The notes: generated by a model not told the origin, from the sequence alone. A stretch of DNA of 64,000 nt from Verrucomicrobiota bacterium (GCA_023391285.1 JAEWBF010000012.1:87794-151793), one strand, 5' to 3'; shown: positions 52,562 through 61,984, counted from the first letter of the stretch. Translations and numbers: made by a program.

Positions 52562-53572
52562 ATGCCAACCCGAATTCTTGCCACGTTGATGCTGTTTCTC
52601 CCGTTCCTTGGTTTCGCTGCGCGTGCGGCGGAGGAGCCGTTGTCGGTGGAGGAAATCAGCGGCGTTTACGCGATCGCGGCGGATCGCATGTTCAGCGACG
52701 ACATTTGGAAACTGAACATCACCGGTGTTTCGATCCGCACTTACTGGAACAAGGTCGAGCCGGAGCGCGGGAAGTATAATTGGGCGTTCCTCGACGAAGT
52801 CGTGGCGAAAGGCCGGGAGCACAAGAAGAAGGTAAAGCTCTTCGTTCTGTTTGGCGTGGGTGTTCCGGAGTGGACCGGAGCGAAATATATCGTCGGTTCG
52901 TCCGGCAGCGAAGGAGATGCCGCCGGAGTGAAGATTCCCGTGCCCTGGGATCCGACGGTGATTCGCGAGAAGCAGAAGTTCATCCGGGCGTTTGCCGAGC
53001 GTTATCGCGACGAGCCGCACGTTTCGTTTCTTCACATTGCGGGACCGAGCGCGCTTTGGGCGGAACTGGCGCTGCCCGACAACCTCACGCAGCAGGAAGG
53101 CTACAGCAACGAAGCGATTCTCGACGCCTGGAAACAAGTGATCGACACCTGGGCGGAGGTGCGCGGCAACAAGCGCGTCAGCATCTCGGTTTCCGCTGCG
53201 CCGCCGTTCTACAAGGAACTGGGCGATGACATCATCGCGTATGCGGGTGGGCGCGACGGAAAACCGGGACGCATCGGCGACGCATTTCTGCCGCAATGGT
53301 GTTATCTCGACAGCAAGTTTACGCGGTCGATTCGCGCGGTGTCGGAGAAGTATCGCGGCGATCATCTGATTGGCTGGCAGATGTGGGGCGCGACGGTCTG
53401 GCCTTCGCGGCGCTGTGAAGATTATCCGAAAACGCTGGAGTTGGCGGGCGAAGTGGGGTCCACGCTCGTCGAGATTTACGACGCCGATCTCGACCAGCCG
53501 GAACTCGCGCGACAAGCGGAGGAGCTGGATGCGCAGATCAAAGCCCGCGTTCGCGCGCAGACGCAGCGGTAA
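52562..53572 (+). CDS. Secreted GH-A-like TIM-barrel protein, unclassified glycoside hydrolase
   Basis: A 336-residue protein with signal peptide (MPTRILATLMLFLPFLGFAA). The barrel begins with 'NITGVSIRTYWNKVEPERGKYNW' (landmark: WNKVEPERGKYNW), the usual GH-A opening where a substrate channel is described by W-x-x-(V/I)-E-P. 'VKLFVLFGVGVPEW', 'VSFLHIAGPSALWAEL', 'IGDAFLPQWCYLDS' and 'LIGWQMWGA' follow. The short length resembles a stripped GH42/GH5-like barrel. It lies in the GH36-sulfatase operon, 12 bp after the second sulfatase. The fold is likely; the family is unassigned. Confidence 0.78.
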   Translation: MPTRILATLMLFLPFLGFAARAAEEPLSVEEISGVYAIAADRMFSDDIWKLNITGVSIRTYWNKVEPERGKYNWAFLDEVVAKGREHKKKVKLFVLFGVGVPEWTGAKYIVGSSGSEGDAAGVKIPVPWDPTVIREKQKFIRAFAERYRDEPHVSFLHIAGPSALWAELALPDNLTQQEGYSNEAILDAWKQVIDTWAEVRGNKRVSISVSAAPPFYKELGDDIIAYAGGRDGKPGRIGDAFLPQWCYLDSKFTRSIRAVSEKYRGDHLIGWQMWGATVWPSRRCEDYPKTLELAGEVGSTLVEIYDADLDQPELARQAEELDAQIKARVRAQTQR

Positions 53573-53574
53573 AC

Positions 53575-55311
53575 ATGAAGACGTTCGCCGCGGGTTGCAT
53601 GGGAGTAGGCGCGATCCTTTGCAGTTTCGCGGCCGACATGCCGCAGGTGCGTGACGTTCGCGCCACGTTTCGCGATGGGCAGACGTTTCTCACCTGGCAG
53701 GAAGCGAGCCCGACGGCGACGTATCGCGTTTATCGTTCGACGCAGCCATTCACCTCGGCGGAGCAACTGACCGAAGCGGCGCTGCTGGCAACGGTGCACG
53801 AGCACTCGAGCGTGAATCTGATGGCGTCGGTCAATCGGCTCGCGCTGTCGCGTGTGCCGCGCGGGGAGACTTACGCGATTCCCGAGCGCAAGTATTTCGT
53901 GATCGCGGACGGCGCTCCGTCACTCGACGACGCGACGGGATTATACGTGCATACGGCGAGAGCGGAGGAATCGGCATTCTACGCCGTGACCGCGGTGCAC
54001 GCCGGCGAGGAGGTGCGCGCGCTGGCGGAGAACGTGTTCGCGACGGCAGTCGTTGAACGCGTCGAGCCGGTGGCGGCGGTCGCGCAGAATGAAACGGGCG
54101 ACTATGTGCACTGGACCGATCACGTAGGCACCCCGCATTACCCGGCGATGGCAGCGGCGCCGGGCGGCTATTTCAATTTTCGGGTGAGAGGTCCGCGGTC
54201 TGGCGCGCCTCGGGCGTTGATTGGCGTGCTGCACGGCGCGCTCTTTCAATTCGATACGCCCGATCGCGAGCGGTATGCGAAGCTCGACGGAGCCGAAGGC
54301 GACCGTGCGGTGCGTGTGTCGCTCGATCAGCCGCTGCTGCGCGGAACGATCGAAGGCTTTGAGGTGGAGAAACTGAGTTTCCTTGGTGGGGGGAGCGGAG
54401 GTCGACCGTTGGGCTGGCAAGGCGCGGAAGCACGCGTGTTGTGGACGCTCGACTGGGTGGCCTCGCGCTTTCCGGTGGATCGCGATCGCACCGCGTTGCG
54501 CGGCGAATCGATGGGCGGCATGGGCTCGATCGCGATTGCGATGAACCATCCTGATCGGTTCGCGGCGTTTCATGCTTACGTGCCGGTCTTCGGCACGGAG
54601 CAAGGCGGTGGCGCGGGCGTGGCCGCCATGATGCGTTTCAATGCTTATGAGGCGGTGAAGCGCGCACCGGAACGGGACTTTCCGTTCATTGCGGTGACCG
54701 CGGGACGCGCGGATCACATTGTGGGGTGGGACGACAAACTCGAGTTTGCACGCTTCGCGAATGCTCAACGGCTCGGCTTCATGTTTTATTGGGATGCGCG
54801 CGAGCACGCTTACGAGAACGTCGCAAACTATCCGCCGGTGTGGGGCGAAAAGGACGGGCGAGCGACGGTTGATCTCACGCGGTTCTCGCTTCGTGAAAGC
54901 TATCCCGCGGTGACGAACCTGTCGGCTAACGATGATCTTGGCACCAGCAACCCGCTGGCGCGTCGCCCCGCCGAACGCGGTCCGCTCGATGCGCCGGGCA
55001 TCGGCGCCTTGGTGGGCACGATTAACGGGCAACTCGATTGGGGCGACGTCGTAGATGAGGCAGAACGTTATGGGATCACGTTACGGCTGACGGATGTCTC
55101 GCGGCACGATGAAGCGACCGCGGACATCACGCCGCGTCGAACGCAGCGTTTCCGTCCAACACCTGGCGCGACATGTTACTACCGCGTGATGGATCATCGT
55201 GGCGACGTGATTGCCGAGGGCACCGCCGAGGCCGACAGGTATGGACGGGTAGAGATCAAGGACGTGCGGTTGTCGCGCGATGGCACGCGAGTGGTCGTCG
55301 TGACGCGGTGA
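53575..55311 (+). CDS. Secreted alpha/beta-hydrolase (esterase-like), paralogue of the gene at 56864
   Basis: A 578-residue protein with signal peptide (MKTFAAGCMGVGAILCSFAA). The N-terminal 170 residues resemble a fibronectin-III module ('VRATFRDGQTFLTWQ'). The block 'DYVHWTDHVGTPHYPAM' follows. The nucleophile elbow is G-E-S-M-G near residue 312, the Asp candidate lies in 'TAGRADHIVGWDDK', and a His in 'AREHAYENV'. It could remove acyl groups from the polysaccharide in the periplasm. It starts 2 bp after the previous stop and ends the operon. A closely similar protein is encoded across the convergent gap on the other strand. Confidence 0.83.
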   Translation: MKTFAAGCMGVGAILCSFAADMPQVRDVRATFRDGQTFLTWQEASPTATYRVYRSTQPFTSAEQLTEAALLATVHEHSSVNLMASVNRLALSRVPRGETYAIPERKYFVIADGAPSLDDATGLYVHTARAEESAFYAVTAVHAGEEVRALAENVFATAVVERVEPVAAVAQNETGDYVHWTDHVGTPHYPAMAAAPGGYFNFRVRGPRSGAPRALIGVLHGALFQFDTPDRERYAKLDGAEGDRAVRVSLDQPLLRGTIEGFEVEKLSFLGGGSGGRPLGWQGAEARVLWTLDWVASRFPVDRDRTALRGESMGGMGSIAIAMNHPDRFAAFHAYVPVFGTEQGGGAGVAAMMRFNAYEAVKRAPERDFPFIAVTAGRADHIVGWDDKLEFARFANAQRLGFMFYWDAREHAYENVANYPPVWGEKDGRATVDLTRFSLRESYPAVTNLSANDDLGTSNPLARRPAERGPLDAPGIGALVGTINGQLDWGDVVDEAERYGITLRLTDVSRHDEATADITPRRTQRFRPTPGATCYYRVMDHRGDVIAEGTAEADRYGRVEIKDVRLSRDGTRVVVVTR

Positions 55312-55430
55312 CATCCTACCATGGTGTCCCACACGCAGCTTTAGGAATTCGGGTGCCAGTGAACGCTTCGCCGTGACTACCGCCGTTGCGGCTCCAAATG
55401 GATTCTTCGCTGCGCTCAGAATGGCACGGA

Positions 55431-56843
55431 TTAGCGGTAGCCGGGCAGGAAATCGCGCTCGGCGGCGAACATTTCGAGGGTCATCGCCTTGATTTGCGCA
55501 GGCGTGCAGACGGCGGCGGTGAGCGGATCCAGCATCAATGCGGCGATTGCACCGTCGATGCTGCGCTCGCACGCGGCGCGAGCGGCGAGATCGATCATGG
55601 CCATGTTGGACGCACAAATGGCCGCCATCGCAGGCGGCAGCGCACCGTAAGGGCTTGGGGTGATGCCGCCGCGGCCGGCGGTGCATGCGACCTCGACGAT
55701 GCCGTCGGCCGGCAAATTTGAAATGAGAGCGTCGCCGTGGGACGTGCGGTTGAGCACGTTGCCGTGAAACTCGAAGGGTTGGCCGGTCTCGACCGCTTCG
55801 ATGATGGACGCGGCGTATTCGAAGGAGCGTTCATCTTGGAGTTGTTTCTCTCCGCTGAGAATGGCGGCGCGTTCGGCGTCTGCGTCGGCACGCCAGCGAG
55901 GCCAGTTCGTCGCGTAGAAACGTGAGCCGCCGTCGTAGCCGAGACGCAGCAAGGCGCGTCCGTCGGCGCTCTTGCGATAATAGGGAAGGTATTCGGAAAG
56001 GTGACCGGAGCTCTCCGTGATGAAGGCGCCGAAGTGAACGCACATGTCCTTTCGCACCAGATCGGTCTGGCGATAGGAAACTTCGACCGCGTGGCCGTGG
56101 CTGTTGTCGGCTGCGTCGGCTCGCGCGAGGCCAGCGGCATGTTCCGCGCGACCCGCGTCGACGTCAGAGCCGAACTGGGCGAGCAAACGATCACGATAGA
56201 GATCGACTCCGCGATGTTTGAGCGTGGTGAACCAGGCAACGTGGTTGATGCCGGCGCACGCCCATTCGAGTTCGTCGTAGGGCACGCCGGCGTATTCGGC
56301 GAGGCGCCGGCTGGTTTGTTGAACGGAGTGACAAAGGCCGATGACGCGCATGTTCGAACGGCGCGCGGCCGCGAGGCAGAGCATGCCCATCGGATTGGTG
56401 TAGTTGAGCACCAGCGCGTCGGGGCACAGACGCTCGCAGTCGCGCAACACGTCGAGCCAGACCGGAATCGTGCGCAGTGCCTTGAAGAGCCCGCCGGGAC
56501 CGATGGTGTCGCCGATGCACTGATCGACGCCGTATTTGAGCGGGATGTCGTTGTCGTGAACGACGCACTCCAGGCCGCTCACCTCGATGCAATTCACGAC
56601 GTAGTGACAGCCCGCGAGCACGGTCGCTCGGTCGGTGCTCGCGCTGACTTTCCAGCGCTGGTTTCCCCGCTGCTCGATCAATCGAGCGATGATGCGATGC
56701 GTGAGGTCGAGCCGTTGCTCATCGATATCGACGAGTGCGATCTCGCCGCCGTCGAGACCGCGGCAGTGCAGGAGATCGTTGAGGAGGCGTGGCGCGAAGA
56801 AGCTGCCGGCGCCGAGAAATGCGAGGCGGATGGGGCGGGTCAT
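55431..56843 (-). CDS. GH4-family glycosidase, alpha-galactosidase (MelA)-like
   Basis: A 470-residue cytosolic NAD- and Mn-dependent glycosidase. The start at 56843 puts the dinucleotide motif at the N-terminus ('RLAFLGAGSFFAPRLL'). The family text is 'NCIEVSGLECVVHDNDIPLKYGVDQ' (landmark: DIPLKYGVDQ), 'LVLNYTNPMGMLCLAA', the metal-site Cys/His in 'IGLCHSVQQTS', and 'CAGINHVAWF'. The CHSVQ form points to the alpha-galactosidase/alpha-glucuronidase branch. It follows the esterase gene by 20 bp. Together with GH36 it argues for an alpha-linked galactose or uronic acid in the substrate. Confidence 0.9.
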   Translation of the reverse strand: MTRPIRLAFLGAGSFFAPRLLNDLLHCRGLDGGEIALVDIDEQRLDLTHRIIARLIEQRGNQRWKVSASTDRATVLAGCHYVVNCIEVSGLECVVHDNDIPLKYGVDQCIGDTIGPGGLFKALRTIPVWLDVLRDCERLCPDALVLNYTNPMGMLCLAAARRSNMRVIGLCHSVQQTSRRLAEYAGVPYDELEWACAGINHVAWFTTLKHRGVDLYRDRLLAQFGSDVDAGRAEHAAGLARADAADNSHGHAVEVSYRQTDLVRKDMCVHFGAFITESSGHLSEYLPYYRKSADGRALLRLGYDGGSRFYATNWPRWRADADAERAAILSGEKQLQDERSFEYAASIIEAVETGQPFEFHGNVLNRTSHGDALISNLPADGIVEVACTAGRGGITPSPYGALPPAMAAICASNMAMIDLAARAACERSIDGAIAALMLDPLTAAVCTPAQIKAMTLEMFAAERDFLPGYR

Positions 56844-56863
56844 GGAGGGAAAGGGCAGTGGAG

Positions 56864-58579
56864 TCACCGCCGCTGCAACGTGAGTCGCACGCCGTCGCGC
56901 GTCACAGGAACGCCGTGGATGGTCACGAGGCCATCTGCATCGGCGATCGTTTTGCCATTTCTGACCACGTCGCCGTGGCGCCATTCGTAGAGAAAAGCGT
57001 CGCCGCTTTGTGGTCGGAGCTGTTGCAAGCGGCGTGGCGTGACGTTGACGGTGGCGCGTTCGGCGGGAGCAAACGATTGCAGGCGCAGCGTGATTTCCCA
57101 GCGGTCAGGGCGGTCAACGATGGTGTCGCGATCCCAATCGAGGGCGCCGTTGAACGAGCCGACGAAGTCACCGGCGCCGGGCGTGTCCCAGGCGGGACGC
57201 TGATTGGGGCGCGTCGCGAAGTTCACTGTGCCCGGATCGTTATCGAGCGAGAAGGCGTCGAAGGCGGGGAAGCTTTGTTTGCGCGAGAAGGTGACGACCG
57301 ACATCTCCGGCCAGCCGGGATTGCGTCCCCAACGCACGGCGGGCCCTGACAGATTTGCCGGCGGCTCGGCGGAGAAGGTGCCGTCGTGATTGCGCAAATC
57401 CCAATGCAACGTGAAGGCGCGTTTTTCCTCGCGGAGAGCCTGCGCGAATTCGAGCTTGTCGGGCCAGCCGACGATCTGGTCGGTGCGGCCCGCGGTGATG
57501 AGAAGGTAGGGGAGTTCGTTCGAGGCTTCGAGTTGGCGCACGAAATCGGCGGGAACGATCGGCATCATCATCGCAAGGAAGCCGCCCGGCGCAGCGCGCG
57601 ACGACATGCGCAGCGGAGGAATGTGAGCGTGAATGGCGGCGAAGCGTTCGGGGTGAAGCAGGCCGATGACCAGCGAGCCGATGCCGCCCATGGAGCCGCC
57701 GCGCAGCGACACGCGGTCGGGGTCGATCGGATAATGTTTCTCCGCCCAGTCGAGGGTCCACAACACGCGACGGGAGACATAATCCACGACGCGTCCGGAT
57801 TCCTCCGGGCGATCGGTGCCCCAGTTTTCGTTGTAACCATACCAGGCGCCGGCGGCCCAACGTTCGCCTTCGAGGCCGGCGATATCGCCGCGCACGATCG
57901 GCGAATCGAGCGCGATGCGCACCGCGCCAGCCTCGGCTTCTCCGCCGATCTGCGTCTTGGTGAAATCCATGAGCGCGCCGTGCAAAAACCCGATCAAGGG
58001 GAACGGGCCCGATCCCTGCGGCGCGCGCACGCGGAAATTGTAGGGCACGCTGGGCACGCTGCTCATTGCGGGATAGAGCGGCGTGCCGACGTCGTCGGTC
58101 CAGTGAACGAAATCGGTGTCGTTCTGCCGCACGGCCTGCGGGAATTCGACGCGTTCGCGCACGCGGGTGCGCGGAGTTTCGTCCGTGAGCGCTTCGCCGG
58201 CGAGGGTGACGGCGTATTCGGCCTCTGCCTCGGTTTTAGCGGTGTGAACGAACAGTCCCTGGTCGAGCGCGAGCGGCGGCGCGCCTTCGCGAATGACGAA
58301 CGTGCGGCGCTCGGGGAGAGCGTAGGAATCGGGCGGCCGCGTATTGGAAAGCTTCATACGGTCGAGGACCGCCATCACGTTGACAGCGGTGTGCGGACCG
58401 ACGGTGGCGAGTTTCTCGCCGTTGCGATGAATGTCGAAACGCTGGCGCGGTTCGTCGGTTTGACGCCACGTGACGAAGGTTTGGCCGGAGCGGAATTCCG
58501 CTTCGAGGCCTGACACGCCGGCGAAGAGGGCGGGCGTGGCGCCAGCCACGAAGAGGAGCAGGGCAGGGGTGATACGCAT
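56864..58579 (-). CDS. Secreted alpha/beta-hydrolase (esterase-like)
   Basis: A 571-residue protein; the start at 58579 gives a leader (MRITPALLLFVAGATPALFA). It shows the same order as the protein at 53575: an Fn3-like N-terminus ('LEAEFRSGQTFVTWRQ'), 'DFVHWTDDVGTPLYPAM', elbow G-G-S-M-G in 'VSLRGGSMGGIGS', 'TAGRTDQIVGWPDK', and 'LRNHDGTF' for the His. The elbow Glu of the paralogue is Gly here. Divergent from the TonB receptor with a shared motif copy, it is probably co-induced with uptake. The ester substrate is unknown. Confidence 0.83.
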   Translation of the reverse strand: MRITPALLLFVAGATPALFAGVSGLEAEFRSGQTFVTWRQTDEPRQRFDIHRNGEKLATVGPHTAVNVMAVLDRMKLSNTRPPDSYALPERRTFVIREGAPPLALDQGLFVHTAKTEAEAEYAVTLAGEALTDETPRTRVRERVEFPQAVRQNDTDFVHWTDDVGTPLYPAMSSVPSVPYNFRVRAPQGSGPFPLIGFLHGALMDFTKTQIGGEAEAGAVRIALDSPIVRGDIAGLEGERWAAGAWYGYNENWGTDRPEESGRVVDYVSRRVLWTLDWAEKHYPIDPDRVSLRGGSMGGIGSLVIGLLHPERFAAIHAHIPPLRMSSRAAPGGFLAMMMPIVPADFVRQLEASNELPYLLITAGRTDQIVGWPDKLEFAQALREEKRAFTLHWDLRNHDGTFSAEPPANLSGPAVRWGRNPGWPEMSVVTFSRKQSFPAFDAFSLDNDPGTVNFATRPNQRPAWDTPGAGDFVGSFNGALDWDRDTIVDRPDRWEITLRLQSFAPAERATVNVTPRRLQQLRPQSGDAFLYEWRHGDVVRNGKTIADADGLVTIHGVPVTRDGVRLTLQRR

Positions 58580-58661
58580 GGGAAAGCGCGACAGCGCGGA
58601 CTCGTTCGCGCGCTGTTTGCGGGCACGAACCTGTTCGCCAGCATTGTGCGATGCACTCCGA

Positions 58662-58674
58662 TGCAACGGTCTGC
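58662..58674 (+). promoter_or_regulatory. Locus motif TGCAACGGTCTGC (candidate operator)
   Basis: Almost exactly central between two divergent genes: 82 bp to the esterase start (58579) and 81 bp to the TonB receptor start (58756). The extended form runs to GCGCAA. Confidence 0.7.
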
Positions 58675-58755
58675 GCAATGGGAAGTTTGAGAGAGGGAGT
58701 GAAGCGGGACGAACTTCGCGTGCACCTCACTCCCAAACCTCATCGGCCTAACCCC

Positions 58756-61590
58756 ATGAAACTGTTCTCCCGATCCGGCCGCAGGGGACGCTATCTCGTT
58801 TGCGCGTCCACCTGCCTTTCTGTCCTCCTGACCCACGCTGCGGCTCAAGCCTCCTCCGCGAGCAACGCGCAGCAACCCGGTGAACGCAGCAACGACGAAG
58901 TCGTGGTGCTTTCGCCGTTCGAAGTGAGCGCGAGCTCTGACGTCGGTTACGCCGCGACCAACACTCTCGCCGGCACACGCCTGAACACGAACCTTCGCGA
59001 TACGGCGGCGTCAGTGTCCGTGATCACCAATGAGTTTCTCCAGGATCTCGGCGCATTCCAGTTGGGCAGCATCGTCGACTACATGTCGAACACGCAGCCG
59101 GACTGGAGTGAAGACGGCGACCAGGGCAATCGGCTGACCGAGTTCCATGCGTCGTATCGCGTTCGCGGTATCAACGCCAGCGTGGCGCGCAACTACTTCG
59201 TGTGGGCGCTGCCGAGCGATACCTACAACATCGACCGCATCGATCAATCGCGCGGACCGAATTCCATCCTCTTCGGCGTCGGATCGCCGGGCGGCATCAT
59301 CAGTTCATCCACGAAGAAAGCGCTCGTAGGACGCGAGCTTCGCCAAGTGGGCGTGGTGGTCGGCACGGACGATCTGTATCGCGGCACGATCGATGTGAAT
59401 CAGCCGCTCGCAAATGGGAAGGCGGCGATTCGCTTCAATGCCGTTTATGGCGAACAGGGCAGCCATCGCCTGTTCACAGAGCGCGAGAATCGCGCCGCAC
59501 ACCTCGCGGCCACGTGGCATGTGACGCCCCGCACTACGGTGCGCGCGGAATACGAACGCGGACGCATCAACGAAACTGCGGCGCGGCCTTGGACCCTCTT
59601 CGATTCCGTTTCCACGTGGGAAGCGGCTGGGCGCCCGATTCAAGCGACGCAGATCCCCGCGAACGCCGCCTTGGGCATCGGTCGGTTCGCGCCGAACGTC
59701 CCGCACGTGACGCTCATCGGCAACACCGGTCAGCTCGTCGATCTGCGCGGCACCAACTCGAGCAATCGCCCGACTCCGACTCCCGCCAACCAATACGTGA
59801 TCACAAATCCGGCGGTCGCCGATTACTCGGTCAACACGGAGGGTCCGGGTGCCGTGCGCGATACGGATTTCAACGCGATCACGGCCGTCATCGAGCAGCG
59901 CATCGGCGAGAAGACCTTTCTCGAGCTGTCCTTCAATCGGCAGCATTACAGCCAGATCAGCCACGACGCCGGACAGAATGCACACATCCTGGCCGCCGAT
60001 CCAAATGCGTCGTTGCCGGGCGGCGTGGGCACGCAGTTCGCGGGCGACTATTACATCGAGAACAACTGGATCCGCCGCTGGCGCACCGAGACGCCGCAAA
60101 CGGTTCGTCTCACCGGGTCGACTTCATTCGAAGCGGGCAAGTTCGGTGATTACCGCGTGGCAGCGTTGGTTGAGCAAGAGGACAAGGAATTCAAACGCGA
60201 CCAACGCCAGGAAATGTGGGCCGGTCTGCCTTTCGCCCCAGCGAATCAAACGCCCGCACAATACATCAACAACCAATGGAATCTCGTCTGGCGCCGCACG
60301 TATGTGACGCCGGGTGATTGGTCGACCTACCGGGTGACGGGCGGAAAGGGGCAGCTCATCAACAATCTCACCGATCCCGTGAGCGGCCTCACGCTGAACT
60401 CCGCTTGGATTCAACCCGGCCCCTCGATCGACGACGATCCGACGCGGCTTCGCTCCGCCATGGGCGTTATCGAGGGACGTTATTTCAACAACCGGCTTAT
60501 CGCACTGGCTGGCGTGCGCCGCGATAAATTGACCATTTGGGATCGTGGGGCGGCATTCGACGCATCGCGCAATGAGTTCGCGGTCAATTACGCGAGCGAG
60601 ACGGTCACGGACAGCACCTTCGATACGAAAACGTTCGGTCTCGTCGGGCATGTCCTCCCGTGGTTGTCGCTCCACTACAACCAGTCGACGAACAACAATG
60701 TGCCGGTGCTCTCGCACATCCTGCTGCCCAACGATCGTCCGCCGACCGGCTCGTCCGGTGAAGGCAAGGACATGGGGTTCAGCGTGAGCCTGTTTGAAGG
60801 CAAAGCTTTCTTCAAAGCGGTTTATTACGAAACCGAGTCGCAGAACGAAACGGGCTTCGGGGCGAGCCTCTTCAACATCACGGGTTTCGCGAATCAACAG
60901 ATCATCAACGGGCTCTTGAACTCCGGCCAAATCACGGCCGACGAGGCCAACGCCCGCCGTCGTAATGCCAATGCGAATACGTTCGATCGCTCGGCCGACG
61001 GTTATGAGTTCGAGTTCGTCGCCAACCCAACTCCGAACTGGCGCATCTCTGCCAACTACTCGCGCAGCAATGCGGTCGAGAACAACGTGGCAGGCGAGGC
61101 GGTTCCGTGGGTGGCGGAGATCATCAGCTGGGCGCAGCAATACGACACGACGGTGCCGACGCCGACGCTTCCCTCGGTCGACGAGGCGATCGTCAACCTC
61201 AATGCCTTGCTCGACGAGCGCGCGATCAGCGGCTTGGCGGCGCTGGGCAATCGGCGCGACAAAGGCAGTCTGGTGGCCCGCTACACCTTCCTCGACGGGA
61301 AGTTCAAAGGCACGTTCATTGGCGCGAATTACCGTTATCAATCCGGCGCGGTCGTCGGACGCGCGGTGAACATGGTGCTGGAAGGGAATTCATTCACGGC
61401 CACCGGACTTTTCCTGGGACGACGTTGGAACCTGCCCCACGACCGTTCACTGAACGTTCAGCTGAACATTGACAACCTGTTCGACAATGACACGCCGCAG
61501 ATCGTGGCGATGAACGCCGCCGGAGAGATTCGGCGCAACCGCATCGTCGATCCGCGCAGCATCCGACTCAGTGCGCAGTTCTCGTTCTGA
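58756..61590 (+). CDS. TonB-dependent outer-membrane receptor
   Basis: A 944-residue receptor. The start at 58756 is followed by a basic leader and signal peptide (MKLFSRSGRRGRYLVCASTC). The TonB-box region 'EVVVLSPFEVSAS' is typical of verrucomicrobial receptors. The plug follows ('TAASVSVITNEFLQDLG', 'YRVRGINAS', 'IDQSRGPNSILFGVGSPGGII'), then a beta-barrel ending in the terminal Phe of 'IRLSAQFSF'. There is no SusD-like partner and no N-terminal carboxypeptidase-like domain. It is the only outer-membrane importer in the window, so it is the likely entry point for the locus polysaccharide. A strong terminator follows 32 bp downstream. Confidence 0.95.
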   Translation: MKLFSRSGRRGRYLVCASTCLSVLLTHAAAQASSASNAQQPGERSNDEVVVLSPFEVSASSDVGYAATNTLAGTRLNTNLRDTAASVSVITNEFLQDLGAFQLGSIVDYMSNTQPDWSEDGDQGNRLTEFHASYRVRGINASVARNYFVWALPSDTYNIDRIDQSRGPNSILFGVGSPGGIISSSTKKALVGRELRQVGVVVGTDDLYRGTIDVNQPLANGKAAIRFNAVYGEQGSHRLFTERENRAAHLAATWHVTPRTTVRAEYERGRINETAARPWTLFDSVSTWEAAGRPIQATQIPANAALGIGRFAPNVPHVTLIGNTGQLVDLRGTNSSNRPTPTPANQYVITNPAVADYSVNTEGPGAVRDTDFNAITAVIEQRIGEKTFLELSFNRQHYSQISHDAGQNAHILAADPNASLPGGVGTQFAGDYYIENNWIRRWRTETPQTVRLTGSTSFEAGKFGDYRVAALVEQEDKEFKRDQRQEMWAGLPFAPANQTPAQYINNQWNLVWRRTYVTPGDWSTYRVTGGKGQLINNLTDPVSGLTLNSAWIQPGPSIDDDPTRLRSAMGVIEGRYFNNRLIALAGVRRDKLTIWDRGAAFDASRNEFAVNYASETVTDSTFDTKTFGLVGHVLPWLSLHYNQSTNNNVPVLSHILLPNDRPPTGSSGEGKDMGFSVSLFEGKAFFKAVYYETESQNETGFGASLFNITGFANQQIINGLLNSGQITADEANARRRNANANTFDRSADGYEFEFVANPTPNWRISANYSRSNAVENNVAGEAVPWVAEIISWAQQYDTTVPTPTLPSVDEAIVNLNALLDERAISGLAALGNRRDKGSLVARYTFLDGKFKGTFIGANYRYQSGAVVGRAVNMVLEGNSFTATGLFLGRRWNLPHDRSLNVQLNIDNLFDNDTPQIVAMNAAGEIRRNRIVDPRSIRLSAQFSF

Positions 61591-61622
61591 CGCGTCGAGC
61601 GGTTCAACCGCGTAGGCATTCG

Positions 61623-61651
61623 GAGCCGCCCCTGTGGGCGGCTCTTTTTTT
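61623..61651 (+). terminator. Rho-independent terminator after the TonB receptor
   Basis: Perfect 9-bp stem GAGCCGCCC / GGGCGGCTC with a CTGT loop, followed by seven T. Confidence 0.9.
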
Positions 61652-61653
61652 GC

Positions 61654-61894
61654 ACCGCCCGCAAGCGCGGTCCTCCGCATGTCTAAGTGTCATATTATGT
61701 ATGACACTTTCACGCACCACCTGACTCATCCGCCGCCGTCGTTTTCTCCTCCTGCGCGGCAACGGCCCGGGCTCGCCAACCTGGACGTGTGGCGGCCGCG
61801 AGTTCTTCAAGACTCGTTCAGTCGTAGGTAGGAGCCCGCTTGCGGGCGATGTTCGCCGTTCGCCGGGTGAAATCGCCTGCAAGCAGGCTCCTAC
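61654..61894. repeat. REP-like elements: one inverted pair plus one diverged copy
   Basis: Two 23-bp elements at 61828-61850 and 61872-61894 are inverted copies, 21 bp apart. Each has its own internal hairpin: GCCCGCTTGCGGGC in the left, GCCTGCTTGCAGGC in the right. The two differences are compensatory, so both hairpins pair perfectly. A third, diverged copy on the minus strand is at 61654-61676. The style matches REP/REPIN elements mobilised by RAYT transposases; no such gene is in the window. Confidence 0.75.
61685..61709. repeat. Perfect 10-bp inverted repeat with 5-bp spacer
   Basis: Arms AAGTGTCATA and TATGACACTT flank TTATG. It is AT-rich in a GC-rich gap between two convergent genes. 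There is no T-run and no nearby start codon, so it is neither a plain terminator nor an obvious operator. Confidence 0.6.
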
Positions 61895-61927
61895 AATGGT
61901 TGCGGCGAAGAGGCCGCGGGCGGGCGC

Positions 61928-61954
61928 AAAAAAAGCGCGCCGGGTGGCGCGCTT
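61928..61954 (-). terminator. Rho-independent terminator after the last sulfatase (minus strand)
   Basis: On the minus strand: AAGCGCGCC, loop ACCC, GGCGCGCTT, then a T-run. It lies 30 bp beyond the sulfatase stop at 61985. Confidence 0.85.
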
Positions 61955-61984
61955 GTGGTCCTGATTGCAGATCAAGCCCGCTGC

